This document shows, one piece after another, positions 16,774-25,977 of a DNA stretch of 64,000 bases. Numbering within the stretch: the stretch's first letter is position 1; every line of letters begins with the position of its first letter. The position numbers were made by a program, and so were the translations under genes. The notes below the pieces were generated by a model. The model had not been told where the DNA came from. It ran no database searches and was given only the letters and a program-made list of their open reading frames with translations. The stretch spans positions 1 through 64,000 of the forward strand of contig JADGPW010000180.1 of NCBI GenBank assembly GCA_017882265.1. The letters are read 5' to 3'. The DNA comes from Chitinophagaceae bacterium. Its GTDB lineage: Bacteria > Bacteroidota > Bacteroidia > Chitinophagales > Chitinophagaceae.

Positions 16774-17595
16774 CTAATCGACAAAAAGATCCCTGTATAA
16801 TTGTGCGCCAGGTACAGCTGAATAATCATCCAGGTTAGTAATGCCTTCCGCGGCCAAAACATTTTCATCAATAAAGCAGTTACCCGTGCATTGCGCTGAG
16901 AATTTTTTGAATATATAATAAACGGCATCGGCCAGCACTTCGGGTTTTCGGCTCATTTTTGCCAGGACCTCACCGCCTAATAAATTCCGTACTGCGGCAG
17001 TATCGATGGTAGTCCTGGGCCAGAGGGCGTTGGATGCGATCTTAAATTTCTCGTATTCGCTGGCCCAACCCATAGCCATCATACTCATATTATATTTTGT
17101 CAGTGTATACGCTAAATGCGGCGCAAACCATTTCGGGTTCATATTTACCGGCGGTGAAAGGGTAAGAATATGAGCATTCGCTGATTTTTTAAGATGGGGA
17201 ATACAGGCTTTCGTTACAAAAAAGGTACCGCGAACATTGATATCATACATCAGGTCAAACCTCTTCGGTTCTGTTTGTTCGGTGGGTGTTAATGAAATGG
17301 CGGACGCATTATTCACCAGCATATCAATTCCCCCGAAAAGGTCAATCGCCTTGCTGACTACCTCCTGGATCTGTTCTTCAAAACGTATATCGCATTGCAC
17401 AGGTAACGCTCTGCCACCAGCCGCTTCCACTTCCGCGGCTGCCGAATAAATAGTACCTCCCAATTTCGTATTTTCTTCCACACTTTTTGCGGCAATGACA
17501 ATATTGGCCCCTTCCCTGGCCAGGCGCAGGGCAATAGCTTTCCCTATCCCACGGGTGGCGCCTGTAATGAGCACGGTTTTATCACTAAATAACAT
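16774..17595 (-). CDS. SDR family oxidoreductase, HSDL2-like
   Basis: 273 aa classical short-chain dehydrogenase. The cofactor motif TGATRGIGKAIA is at residues 11-22, NNAS near residue 94, and the active site is YTLTK (YxxxK). The region after TGATRGIG (AAKSVEENTKLGGTIYSAAAEV) and the MNPKWFAPHLAYTLTKYNMS segment are characteristic of the HSDL2-type branch (hydroxysteroid dehydrogenase-like 2), whose physiological substrate is unclear. Cytosolic. Stop lies four bases from the terminator hairpin. Confidence 0.85.
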   Translation of the reverse strand: MLFSDKTVLITGATRGIGKAIALRLAREGANIVIAAKSVEENTKLGGTIYSAAAEVEAAGGRALPVQCDIRFEEQIQEVVSKAIDLFGGIDMLVNNASAISLTPTEQTEPKRFDLMYDINVRGTFFVTKACIPHLKKSANAHILTLSPPVNMNPKWFAPHLAYTLTKYNMSMMAMGWASEYEKFKIASNALWPRTTIDTAAVRNLLGGEVLAKMSRKPEVLADAVYYIFKKFSAQCTGNCFIDENVLAAEGITNLDDYSAVPGAQLYRDLFVD

Positions 17596-17915
17596 ACAAC
17601 AGGTTTAGAAGTGAAGATAGGAAAAGACCGGTGGTGAATACAACTTTATCACGGGTAAATCTACCTCTGCAGCAGTAATTTTATCAGCAGTATAATTCGT
17701 CAAATATGCGCTGGCATTTCATCCATACACATACTAGTTTTGATGCAGGACATGAGCTGTCCCGTTTTAAATCCTGATATCCCAGTCTGACTGGATCATC
17801 CAGGCAGGCATTTGAAAAAAACAAGGTTGAGACGAACAGACCGTACTATGAAAGACAGCCGGTTTCACCCTCGCACTCAACGTAACTAAAGCCTCTTGTT
17901 TCCACGGGAGGTTTT
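17596..17915. other. Intergenic gap without features
   Basis: 320 nt between two leftward genes. No coding sequence, tRNA-like fold or strong hairpin was recognised. A weak CCTC/GAGG stem followed by six T occurs at 17892-17917, but it has no gene feeding it on the plus strand. Confidence 0.4.
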
Positions 17916-18905
17916 TTAATACTCGGGAAGTACCGGTTTAGTTTGTACAATATCCTCGATCTGTTGCATAACTCCTGCATCCAGTTTTTCTTTTGCATCA
18001 AGCGATTTTAAATTTTCTGCTAATTGTTCTTTGCGGGAAGCCCCGAGGATAGCGGTCGTTACATCCGGATTTTTGAGACACCAGGCAATACTCAATTGTG
18101 CTATAGTGATGCCCAGGTTATTTGCCAGTTCATTCAACATTTTGACTTTTTCTAAAAAATTCTCTTTCATCCAACGGTCCTTCAACCAATCAAAGCCTTT
18201 GATCGCAAAACGGCTTCCTTCCGGAATCCCTTCGTTGTATTTACCACTTAATAAACCTGAAGCCAGCGGGCTCCAGACCGTTGTGCCCATGCCCACCGTT
18301 TTAAAGATCATGAGAAACTCATTCTCCATTTTATTTCTTTCCAGCAAATTATATTGCGGCTGTTCCATGGCAGGGCCGATCAATCCATACTGCTGGGCTA
18401 CCCGGTGAGCTTCCATGATCTCAACTCCGCTCCACTCACTGGTACCCCAATATAAAATTTTTCCCTGCTGTACCAGGTTGTGCATGGTCCAAACTACTTC
18501 GGTTATCGGCGTGCCTTTATCCGGACGATGACAAAAATATAAATCAAGATAATTCAGTTGTAAGCGCTGCAGGGCTTCATGGCAGGCTTCAGTTAGATGC
18601 TTCCGGCTCAATCCTGTCTGGTTAGGTTTGTTTGATTTTCCCCTCCATCCCCAGAAAGCTTTTGACGAAACAATATAAGAGGTACGATCCCAGTTTTTCT
18701 TTTTTAATACACGCCCCATCATGTTTTCACTTTCTCCTAATGCATATACTTCCGCGTTATCGAAAAAATTGACGCCATTTTCGTAAGCCATTCCCATCAA
18801 TTCATCTGCAACGCTGTCATTGATCTGTTTATGAAAACTTACCCAGCTCCCGAATGATAATACGCTGAGTTGCAAACCGGTTTTACCCATATAGCGATAT
18901 TCCAT
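17916..18905 (-). CDS. Aldo/keto reductase, potassium-channel beta-subunit-like
   Basis: 329 aa (beta/alpha)8 NADPH-dependent reductase. The catalytic tetrad is recognisable: Asp in FFDNAEVYALG, Tyr in the same segment, Lys in SSKAFWG, and His in YFCHRPDK. The N-terminus MEYRYMGKTGLQLSVLSFG and the segment GTSEWSGVEIMEA place it with the Kv-beta-like AKR branch common in bacteria. It reduces aldehydes or ketones; the physiological substrate is unknown. Cytosolic. It is separated from lptC by a repeat. Confidence 0.9.
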   Translation of the reverse strand: MEYRYMGKTGLQLSVLSFGSWVSFHKQINDSVADELMGMAYENGVNFFDNAEVYALGESENMMGRVLKKKNWDRTSYIVSSKAFWGWRGKSNKPNQTGLSRKHLTEACHEALQRLQLNYLDLYFCHRPDKGTPITEVVWTMHNLVQQGKILYWGTSEWSGVEIMEAHRVAQQYGLIGPAMEQPQYNLLERNKMENEFLMIFKTVGMGTTVWSPLASGLLSGKYNEGIPEGSRFAIKGFDWLKDRWMKENFLEKVKMLNELANNLGITIAQLSIAWCLKNPDVTTAILGASRKEQLAENLKSLDAKEKLDAGVMQQIEDIVQTKPVLPEY

Positions 18906-18929
18906 CTGTATAGTTTAAGATTTGAAGAT

Positions 18930-19002
18930 AATAGACAATTGACAATAGACAATGGACAATCGGGCAGACCTAACGCATATTGCTAATTGTCTATTGCCTA
19001 TT
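18930..19002. repeat. Hairpin of GACAATAGACAAT words
   Basis: The left arm (18930-18960) repeats AATAGACAATTG and GACAATGGACAAT. The right arm (18979-19002) is its imperfect reverse complement. The lptC stop codon (TAG, read on the minus strand from 18998-19000) is inside the right arm. It is the only copy of this word in the window. Confidence 0.75.
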
Positions 19003-19621
19003 TGTTCGTCGGAAACCCATTCTCAGAAACCTGAACGGTTCCGGTAGGATCATTAAAAGTAACGCTGTTCAGATCCTGGGTGGCCACCAATCCTTTGCCA
19101 CCATGAATGATTTTGCCGATACCATGATAAATGGCATATTTATCGGTATAAAATAATTTGGTATTCTGATCCCACCACAGGTCAGGGCTTCTCAGGGTAT
19201 CCCCTTTCACGGTAATAACTACTACGCTGTCCCGCAGGTAGACTTTATTCAGACTTTCAAAATACTTTCCATAGCGGCAGTCCAACCGGGTTTCTATTTT
19301 GGCGCTGTCATTATAAAAATCAACATGCAGGGATTTTGGAAATTCGACATAAATCGTATCAGCAGCTACCCTAAGCATTAACGGAGCAATTAATTTTGCC
19401 TTCATTTTGCCGTCCTGGCTAAAATAACTTTCGATCTTTGTTGCTTCCTCTTTCATCACTACCCTTTTCGTAAAATCATCGATCGTTTTTACGTCGTTCT
19501 CACAACTGCTAAAGAACAAAGTGGCAAGCCATAAACAATAAGCAATTAACCCGGTTAGTTTAAAGGAGTAACTTCTTTGTTTAAAATCGCCTGCGGGTAT
19601 ATTTGTAGACTTTATATTCAT
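18998..19621 (-). CDS. lptC: LPS export ABC transporter periplasmic protein LptC
   Basis: 207 aa from the ATG at 19621. The reading frame stays open another 90 nt upstream through a GC-rich structured element, which I exclude because the lipoprotein-like signal (LWLATLFFSSCEN) starts downstream. The body is the LptC/LptA-type beta-jellyroll: YFSQDGKMKAKLIAPLMLR, VYLRDSVVVITVKGDTL, DLWWDQNTKLFYTDKYA. It bridges LPS from the inner-membrane transporter to the periplasmic LptA bridge. Its place after coaX and an outer-membrane protein gene is conserved in Bacteroidota. The stop is inside a repeat. Confidence 0.85.
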   Translation of the reverse strand: MNIKSTNIPAGDFKQRSYSFKLTGLIAYCLWLATLFFSSCENDVKTIDDFTKRVVMKEEATKIESYFSQDGKMKAKLIAPLMLRVAADTIYVEFPKSLHVDFYNDSAKIETRLDCRYGKYFESLNKVYLRDSVVVITVKGDTLRSPDLWWDQNTKLFYTDKYAIYHGIGKIIHGGKGLVATQDLNSVTFNDPTGTVQVSENGFPTNK

Positions 19622-19634
19622 GCAGCCTCTTCGT

Positions 19635-19727
19635 AAGCCCCCTTTCACCGATGCCGACCGCTTGCACCCAAGCTTCAGTGTCGGAGCCCGGTGGCGCAAG
19701 CTTAGGCGCATGCGTCATCAGGGGCTT
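19635..19727. other. GC-rich nested hairpin element
   Basis: Plus-strand reading: the outer stem AAGCCCCCT (19635-19643) pairs with AGGGGCTT (19720-19727). An inner stem CACCG-3nt-CCGAC (19646-19658) pairs exactly with GTCGG-3nt-CGGTG (19680-19684, 19689-19693), and its tip GCTT/AAGC encloses six bases. The element is far richer in GC than the flanking genes. It could be a structured RNA, a terminator or a repeat. Confidence 0.6.
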
Positions 19728-19732
19728 GGGTT

Positions 19733-21151
19733 TTAATCATACTTTTTTTTGATGAACCAGGCATCGCTGAGAGAGAAACCGACTGAAAACCTGAACATAC
19801 TTTCTTTCAGGATATTGTTATTATTCCCTCTTTTGCTGTATTCTATAGCCACATTAACGATTGTTACCTGGTAAGGCGCCTGCCGGCTTAATGCTACGGG
19901 CAATCCCATCCCAAAGGAAGCCCCCATTACTGACATTTTTTGTCCCACTTTTATATAATCCGGCCCGGTAAAGAACCCGGCTCTATAAGCAACCTGGCTA
20001 AAATAATTTCTTTTCGGAATGGGATTTAACTGTCCGCCAACACGAAGTTGCCATGTATTCTGTACAGAATCTGACTGGCCATAAATACGATACTGGCTCC
20101 AGTTTTGCTGCATAAAGTCTACCCCCAGTAACCATCCGCCTTCTTTATTTATTACCTGCAGTTTTTGAAGTATAAAACCCACCGTATAGGTGGCCGGTAG
20201 TATGATTTTTCCCTTTACATTACGCAGGTCGGCAATACTATCCAATCTTACATCACCCAGGTTAGTATCAAAAACAAAAGTTTCGCGTAATTTATCCTGT
20301 GTGGCATTCAATTTTTGACTCAGGCTGCCATCCGCACCTATCGTTAGTAACATTTTTTTATTCAGAGGGACCTTGAATTGCAAGCCCCCATTAAAATAAA
20401 GGCTGCCAAAAGTAGTTTTGGTTTCATAATTAGACTGGTAATAATTAACCGTATCATTAATAATACTTCTCTTCGTACTATAATCTTTTCCTCCAAACAG
20501 GTATCCCGCATTTACACCAATACTCAGTTTTTCTTCTCCATTCTTTGTGGTACGATGGAAGAGGCTTAACCCGGTACCCACAGAGGCTAAATAAGCTCCG
20601 CCACTGCCCACGTAACGCGTCGTGGCACTATCGATCGGTAACCCGGTAGAAGGATCAGTTAATATTTGAGTATTAAACAAATTATAGCTGATCCTTGAAA
20701 GGGGTCGCAAACCAAAGCTTAAACCCCAATTATCCTTTATCGGAAGCCCCACCTGTACATAAGAGAATAAAGCATTACTGGCGACAAAACTTTTTTTGGT
20801 AGCCGGCTCTCTCAGGGTTCGGCTATCCAGATCCACCCCGATATCCAATATCGCCCTTCCGAAAGCCATCTTCTTGGATTTTGGTTCAATTCCTGCCATA
20901 AATGAGGAATAAGAGGCAGGATTGACAAAATTGATGGAAAATGGATCTGCATATCCTGCCGAAATACCACCCATGGCACGCTCGGTAATATGTGATTGGG
21001 GAACCAGGTCACCTATGCCATAGCGGGAATAAGGTGAATTATCCTGTGAAAAAACAGGGGAAAAGCCGGCAAAAAACAAAATCATTAACGCCAGGTGAAA
21101 GCCATGTAACGTGTTGATTTTCTTAGGGATTATTAACTTCACTAATTGCAT
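19733..21151 (-). CDS. Outer-membrane barrel protein between coaX and lptC
   Basis: 472 aa. The N-terminal signal sequence is hydrophobic (HLALMILFFAGFSPVFSQ); the mature protein starts QDNSPYSRYGIGDLVPQ, a signature of a conserved Bacteroidota outer-membrane protein that sits between coaX and lptC. The rest is a FadL/PorV-like barrel (GGISAGYADPFSINFVNPAS, GLSFGLRPLSRISYNLF) ending WFIKKKYD. Its start overlaps coaX by 29 nt, so it is in the coaX operon. Role not known; possibly outer-membrane biogenesis or transport, by neighbourhood. Confidence 0.8.
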   Translation of the reverse strand: MQLVKLIIPKKINTLHGFHLALMILFFAGFSPVFSQDNSPYSRYGIGDLVPQSHITERAMGGISAGYADPFSINFVNPASYSSFMAGIEPKSKKMAFGRAILDIGVDLDSRTLREPATKKSFVASNALFSYVQVGLPIKDNWGLSFGLRPLSRISYNLFNTQILTDPSTGLPIDSATTRYVGSGGAYLASVGTGLSLFHRTTKNGEEKLSIGVNAGYLFGGKDYSTKRSIINDTVNYYQSNYETKTTFGSLYFNGGLQFKVPLNKKMLLTIGADGSLSQKLNATQDKLRETFVFDTNLGDVRLDSIADLRNVKGKIILPATYTVGFILQKLQVINKEGGWLLGVDFMQQNWSQYRIYGQSDSVQNTWQLRVGGQLNPIPKRNYFSQVAYRAGFFTGPDYIKVGQKMSVMGASFGMGLPVALSRQAPYQVTIVNVAIEYSKRGNNNNILKESMFRFSVGFSLSDAWFIKKKYD

Positions 21152-21851
21152 ACAGACCTTTAAATATTAATTCAGGGTCTGCAAATATCTTGTTTTTAAG
21201 GTGCGAACCCAAATAGACTATATCACCCCCGGTTAAGAGGACGTTAAAGTTTCTGAACTTCTCCCTATATGCGTCGATAAAGCCATCAATTTCTTTAGCC
21301 ATACCTATAACAACTCCCGTCAGGATATTGGTGGTTGTATCATACCCGATCAAAGACGTATCACTATCTGCTTTGATAAGGGGAAGTTTAGCTGTGTAAT
21401 AATTCAAGGCTTTCAAACGCATTTCCAGACCCGGGGAAATAGCCCCTCCCACAAACTCATGGTATTTGTTGATAAAATTGTAAGTGACACAGGACCCCAG
21501 GCCAATCACAAAATTATTTTTTGTTGGATAAAAATAAACGGCGGCAGCTGCCAGCGCCAGCCTATCGGCTCCAATGCTTTCAGGTTTACCCACGGGAGTA
21601 GTAAAGGAGACTTTAGTCAGGTGACTGAGTTTATGAAATTGTGTATTGATCGACAGCAATTCTTCAATGGCCGGATGATGATCCACGACAGAAGAAAGAA
21701 TGGATTTCACCGGTTGCCATTTCCTGATCAGTGATTGAATGGCCTCCACATCATTATCCGGCAATACAATGATCTCCTTTAGTTTTTCGTCCCGGAAAAC
21801 GGCTACTTTTTTCCTCGTATTACCAAAATCAAAACAAAGTGTTACTGGCAT
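21123..21851 (-). CDS. coaX: Type III pantothenate kinase
   Basis: 242 aa from the ATG at 21851; two ATGs further upstream are in frame, but the family begins just before the phosphate-binding DFGNTRKK. It phosphorylates pantothenate, the first step of CoA synthesis, in the cytosol. Other family motifs: SSVVDHHPAIEE, PESIGADRLALAAAA and GLGSCVTYNFI, GGAISPGLEMR, LLTGGD. Operon with the LON-domain gene upstream (22-nt gap) and the outer-membrane protein downstream (overlap). Confidence 0.92.
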   Translation of the reverse strand: MPVTLCFDFGNTRKKVAVFRDEKLKEIIVLPDNDVEAIQSLIRKWQPVKSILSSVVDHHPAIEELLSINTQFHKLSHLTKVSFTTPVGKPESIGADRLALAAAAVYFYPTKNNFVIGLGSCVTYNFINKYHEFVGGAISPGLEMRLKALNYYTAKLPLIKADSDTSLIGYDTTTNILTGVVIGMAKEIDGFIDAYREKFRNFNVLLTGGDIVYLGSHLKNKIFADPELIFKGLYAISEVNNP

Positions 21852-21873
21852 GATCATTCTTTTTGTAGGGGGT

Positions 21874-22515
21874 TTATCGCCCCGGGTCAAGCCCCCTCAA
21901 ATTTTTGAAATGGCCGTTTAATTTTATTTTCTCTTTTAGTTGTTCCATACTGGCCAGCATAGGAATTACTTTGGTCAAATGCCGCTTCAGGTATTCGAGA
22001 CGTTGTCGTTCATCCAGGAGAACCAGCAATCCGTATTCCTCTTCCAATGACAGACCAATGTGGTGAGCCACATCATAACTATTGATCTCGCCCTTTTCTT
22101 TTTTAAACTCTTTTGTTACTTTCAACAATTGATGGAGGTCATGGATGCTGTTCATCAGCTTCTGCATCATCAGGGTGTTGCCGGTTAAATAATTATCCGG
22201 GTAATTAACAATAGCCCCGCTGTACATTTTATCAGGTATTTCTTTGATCAGCTCCAGGATACGAAACACTTTCAGGCCTTTCGTTTTAATATCCATCTCC
22301 CCGTTACCGTGGGTCTTCGAAAGTTCCGTGATCTCAGCCAGAGAACCAAAGTCCTGTACTTTGTTTTCAATGACCGTGGGAATACCAAATGGTTTTTTCG
22401 CTGCCAGGCATTCGGAAATAAGCTGTTTATACCTGGGCTCAAAAATATGGAGGTTCAGCAATTCGCCCGGATACAGCACCACGCCAAGGGGAAATATGGG
22501 AATGAAATTGGTCAT
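21874..22515 (-). CDS. LON N-terminal substrate-binding domain protein
   Basis: 213 aa. A stand-alone Lon N-terminal (PUA-like) domain without ATPase or protease: FIPIFPLGVVLYPGELLNLHIFEPRYKQLI is the hallmark start, followed by FGIPTVIE and a C-terminal helical part with LDERQRLEYLKRHL. Such proteins are widespread and of unknown function. The last codons (LRGLDPGR and the stop) are encoded within an AGGGGGCTT..ACCCCCT inverted repeat, so the C-terminus is likely repeat-derived. Co-transcribed with the GT2 gene upstream (12-nt gap). Confidence 0.85.
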   Translation of the reverse strand: MTNFIPIFPLGVVLYPGELLNLHIFEPRYKQLISECLAAKKPFGIPTVIENKVQDFGSLAEITELSKTHGNGEMDIKTKGLKVFRILELIKEIPDKMYSGAIVNYPDNYLTGNTLMMQKLMNSIHDLHQLLKVTKEFKKEKGEINSYDVAHHIGLSLEEEYGLLVLLDERQRLEYLKRHLTKVIPMLASMEQLKEKIKLNGHFKNLRGLDPGR

Positions 22516-22527
22516 AAATGATGATAG

Positions 22528-23280
22528 TTACTTAGCTGTCAGCTCTTTTAATCTGGTATATTTCAAAAAGGTATAATACGCGGTCATTTTTGCACACACA
22601 TACCCGGCATGGCCGTCCAGGAATCCCGCATGCAAAATATAATAGTTAAAGAAGGTGAACCCCGGCGCCATACGGATCTTAAACCAGGTCGCTTGTTTGC
22701 CCTGCTGGTGATATTTCTCTGCATTGAGCATGGCATAGTTCATCATTTTCAACGCATATTCTTTACTGTCCTTCGCGGTTTGATGCAGCACATAGCCTGC
22801 CAGTTTTTTAATGGCCGTTCCTTCGGGTAACGGCAGCTTTTCATGAACCGGAGCATCATCCCAGTTCACCAGGGTACGGTTGAATAAACGAATATGTTTA
22901 TCCCCGCCCCATTCACCATGTTTTAAATATTTATCCCCCAAAAAATTTTTAAACTTTATTTCAAATACTTCCTTTTCTTTTTGAAGAGGCAACTGCAACA
23001 AGGATTGCTTTAGAGTCTCGTCAATCACTTCATCAGCATCCAGGCTCAACACCCAATCATATTTGGCCAGTGCAGTTGCTGTTCTTTTTGTTTTTCCAAA
23101 TCCTTCCCAAGGGCCTGTGTACAGGTGTATATTAAATTGTTTTGCCCTCTCCCTGGTGGCATCGGTACTTCCATTATCATACACGATGATATCATCCGTC
23201 AGGCCGAGCAGGCTTTTCAGCGTTTCGCCTATAATATCCGCTTCATTTTTACAAACGATGACTACCGATAGTGATTGCAT
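22528..23280 (-). CDS. Glycosyltransferase family 2, WaaE/KdtX-like
   Basis: 250 aa. GT-A fold: LSVVIVCKNEADIIGETLKSL at the N-terminus, DDIIVYDNGSTDATRERA, and the metal-binding LSLDADEV (residues ~80-87). The C-terminal part (HGEWGGDKHIRLFNR, DDAPVHEKL) matches the LPS-core beta-1,4-glucosyltransferase WaaE/KdtX group, so a role in LPS core assembly on the inner face of the inner membrane is likely. It is upstream of the LON-domain gene, coaX and lptC, and downstream of the O-antigen-ligase-like gene, forming an envelope-biogenesis run. Confidence 0.85.
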   Translation of the reverse strand: MQSLSVVIVCKNEADIIGETLKSLLGLTDDIIVYDNGSTDATRERAKQFNIHLYTGPWEGFGKTKRTATALAKYDWVLSLDADEVIDETLKQSLLQLPLQKEKEVFEIKFKNFLGDKYLKHGEWGGDKHIRLFNRTLVNWDDAPVHEKLPLPEGTAIKKLAGYVLHQTAKDSKEYALKMMNYAMLNAEKYHQQGKQATWFKIRMAPGFTFFNYYILHAGFLDGHAGYVCAKMTAYYTFLKYTRLKELTAK

Positions 23281-23506
23281 AACAATTGTATCGCTTCCAT
23301 TTCTAAATTACCTTTTTGGCAGTGGCTCTTTTAATTCCTAAATAGCGTTCACCGTGTTCAAGGAAATCAATTGATGGACACGGTGTAATCTGTCTCTTGA
23401 AACCTGCCCCTATTCAAATTATACTATTTAAACTGTATTATTCATTTTGCATTTTCAAAACCCCATCCTCCGGGGTCTGCATCCACTTTTGATAATTTGA
23501 CAAAGA

Positions 23507-24757
23507 TTACACCTTTTCTGCATTGAACCATTTCCACCACCATAAAACAAGAAAGGAGTAAGCAAATACGCCAAACTGAACTTCCAGGCCCATATCAAAG
23601 AGAAAACTGAAAGCTGCTGTTCCATTCATGATACACCAAACCAACCTGTTTTTCACAGGTACTAAAAAAGGGATAAACATGATACCGGTAAATAATAACA
23701 AGCCGGGCCAGCCGCAACCCATCCCGTAAATCAGCCATTCACTGCTGGGATAAATTTTATCCGTTTCCTCCATTTGCGGATAATTCAATTTGTACCATCT
23801 ATTGGTTACGGCGAACACATCCCCAAAACCCACCCCGGTTGCGGGGATTTGCCACATCAATTCTTTCCCCGCTTTTAAAGAAATAACCCTTACCGCATCA
23901 ATGGATCCTTTCAGGTAATGCGCTTCTTTGAAATACCCCCTGTCATGCATAATATATTTGACCCGGTTATGAAAAGTAGGTAAAGTAAAATAAGCCGTTA
24001 CGGGAAGCGCCAGGAGAATAACCAGTAAAATGGCACCATATTTTGCTTTTGTTTTTTTGACAATCAGCCATAGGGATAAAACAAACATAATTATATAAAA
24101 AGAAAATAATCCTGTTCTCGCGGCCAGGATATGCAGGAAAATAATTAACCATATGGTGACCAGTAATAAGACAGTTGAAACAGGCTTTTCCAATTCCATT
24201 TTTTTTATGCATAGCCATCCTGCCAGTAATACCGTAATGCTGACTAACCAACTAAAGCGTACATGATCATTTTCCAATGGGGTGATAATACTTTTCGCTC
24301 GAAGGTATCCTTCCTGTACCGCGTCGGCGTTTGCTGCATAATGAAACATGCTCCACATGGTACCGGCCACAATGAGTAAAATAAAAAAATAGGCCAGGAG
24401 ATCCCATTGTTTTTTTGAAAATTGATTAAAATACCTTTCGGGAGGGCCGGCAAAAGCAAGGGGCAAAAAAAACAGGGGCAGCTTGATGCGGACAATGTCC
24501 AGCCATTCCTTTTTATCCGTGCTCCATAACCCTGAAAGGAGGGGTAAAAAGAAAAGTAAACTCATCCCCCACAAAACAGGAGAGGAAAAAAAGACCTGAA
24601 CCTGTTTTTTAAACCCGGCATGAAAAAGGGATACAACAAAAAAGCTGGTCATGCTTGCCGACAATAGTACCCGGGATACAAACAAAGCCATCATCATACC
24701 GATGAACAACATAAAAAGCAGGCCGCTTCTCCATTCAATGGTCGACTTGTTCAGCAT
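23507..24757 (-). CDS. O-antigen ligase family protein (Wzy_C)
   Basis: 416 aa polytopic membrane protein, roughly 10-11 hydrophobic segments. A large periplasmic loop between residues ~260 and 350 contains PATGVGFGDVFAVTNRWYKL and SSEWLIYGMGCGWPGL, matching the Wzy_C/WaaL-type loop. Such proteins join glycans to lipid A-core or polymerise O-antigen. It lies 226 nt upstream of the WaaE-like gene; the gap holds a weak inverted repeat (CACCGTGT/ACACGGTG, 23350-23385). WaaL and Wzy cannot be separated by sequence. Confidence 0.82.
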   Translation of the reverse strand: MLNKSTIEWRSGLLFMLFIGMMMALFVSRVLLSASMTSFFVVSLFHAGFKKQVQVFFSSPVLWGMSLLFFLPLLSGLWSTDKKEWLDIVRIKLPLFFLPLAFAGPPERYFNQFSKKQWDLLAYFFILLIVAGTMWSMFHYAANADAVQEGYLRAKSIITPLENDHVRFSWLVSITVLLAGWLCIKKMELEKPVSTVLLLVTIWLIIFLHILAARTGLFSFYIIMFVLSLWLIVKKTKAKYGAILLVILLALPVTAYFTLPTFHNRVKYIMHDRGYFKEAHYLKGSIDAVRVISLKAGKELMWQIPATGVGFGDVFAVTNRWYKLNYPQMEETDKIYPSSEWLIYGMGCGWPGLLLFTGIMFIPFLVPVKNRLVWCIMNGTAAFSFLFDMGLEVQFGVFAYSFLVLWWWKWFNAEKV

Positions 24758-25027
24758 AGTATTTTTATCACCCTGATCATTTGCATAAAGGTGTAAATTA
24801 ATTCAATTCACAGGTTGTAATCATTAATGCAGGCTATTACCCCTGGGCGCCGGGCAAAAGGTGAATACAATTATCAATCATTGCATCCTGGCAGTTCGCA
24901 GGTAATAATCAGGTTAGCTTACTGATATGGCCCAAAGACATAAAGTAATTTGATATTATTTTGAATTTTCTTTGTGACCTTAGTACCCTGAACCCGGTTC
25001 GTAAACATACAACTTCATTTGAACTAC

Positions 25028-25927
25028 ATGTGGCAGGAATTATTACAACAAATGCAGGATGGCGATCTGAAAGCTTTGGCCCGCAGCATTTCGCTGATCG
25101 AAAATGAGATTCCCGGTTATGAAAAGTTACTGGAGTCCCTTCCATCCGCCCCTGCAAGGATCATCGGTATTACGGGTCCTCCGGGCGCAGGCAAAAGCAC
25201 GCTGGTTGATTCCCTGATCGGGTTGTTGGTAAACGCAGGTAAAAAAGTTGCTGTTCTTTGTATAGATCCATCATCCCCCTTTAACCTGGGAGCCGTACTC
25301 GGAGACAGGATCCGTATGAGTAACTGGTTCACCCATCCCAATGTATTTATCCGTTCATTGGCCACAAGAGGCTCAGTGGGCGGTCTGCATCCAAAGATCA
25401 TCGAGATAACCGACCTGTTAAAAGCTTTTCGTTTCGATCATATTATTGTAGAGACCGTTGGGGTCGGACAAACCGAGATCGAGATCGCGGGCCTGGCTGA
25501 TGTTACTGTCGTAGTAATGGTGCCTGAATCCGGAGACGAAGTGCAAACCATGAAAGCCGGGCTCATGGAAATTGCCGATGTTTTTGTTGTCAATAAAAGC
25601 GACCGGCCGGATGCCGACCTTTTTGTAAAGAATCTTCAATTGATGCTGGCACCCACCTTTAGCAAACATTACAATGAAGTGCCCATTGTAAAAACGGTGG
25701 CCTCAAAACAGGAAGGAAGTAAAGAATTGCTTGATATTATTCTTCACCAGCTACAAAAAGCGCACCTGAGCGATAAAACATTCTGGCTGCTTGCTGAAAG
25801 AGCTTTTTACCTGATTCAGCAAAAACGCATGAAAGAGATTGATAAAGCATTATTGAAGAAAGAAATTGAATTGGCGTATCAAAAAGGTAATTTTAATTTA
25901 TATAGATTTATAGCGGGGTTGAGTTGA
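25028..25927 (+). CDS. meaB: Methylmalonyl-CoA mutase-associated GTPase MeaB
   Basis: 299 aa from the ATG at 25028; a TTG three codons upstream is less likely. G3E/SIMIBI GTPase: P-loop GPPGAGKST (residues ~49-57), DPSSPFNLGAVLGDRIRM, ETVGVGQTEIEIA and VVNKSD. It chaperones cobalamin loading and protects methylmalonyl-CoA mutase. The mutase is not in this window. The stop falls inside a short repeat that precedes the CDGSH gene. Confidence 0.92.
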   Translation: MWQELLQQMQDGDLKALARSISLIENEIPGYEKLLESLPSAPARIIGITGPPGAGKSTLVDSLIGLLVNAGKKVAVLCIDPSSPFNLGAVLGDRIRMSNWFTHPNVFIRSLATRGSVGGLHPKIIEITDLLKAFRFDHIIVETVGVGQTEIEIAGLADVTVVVMVPESGDEVQTMKAGLMEIADVFVVNKSDRPDADLFVKNLQLMLAPTFSKHYNEVPIVKTVASKQEGSKELLDIILHQLQKAHLSDKTFWLLAERAFYLIQQKRMKEIDKALLKKEIELAYQKGNFNLYRFIAGLS

Positions 25928-25977
25928 CGGATCAGCTTATTAACCTGTCAACTTAACAACCATTCAACTTACCAACC
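25917..25977. repeat. GTTGAGTTGAC hairpin plus TCAACTTAxCAACC direct repeat
   Basis: The left arm GGTTGAGTTGACGG (from 25918) contains the meaB stop. The right part CCTGTCAACTTAACAACC pairs with it imperfectly and is followed by a near-copy, TTCAACTTACCAACC, that runs into the ATG of the next gene. Only this locus uses the word. Confidence 0.6.

Noticed and set aside
17892-17917. Terminator-like CCTC/GAGG stem with T run
   Set aside because: Weak stem and no plus-strand gene upstream; probably chance.
19622-19711. Longer N-terminus for lptC
   Set aside because: The extra 30 codons run through the GC-rich hairpin element and give a basic, unfamiliar sequence before the signal peptide.
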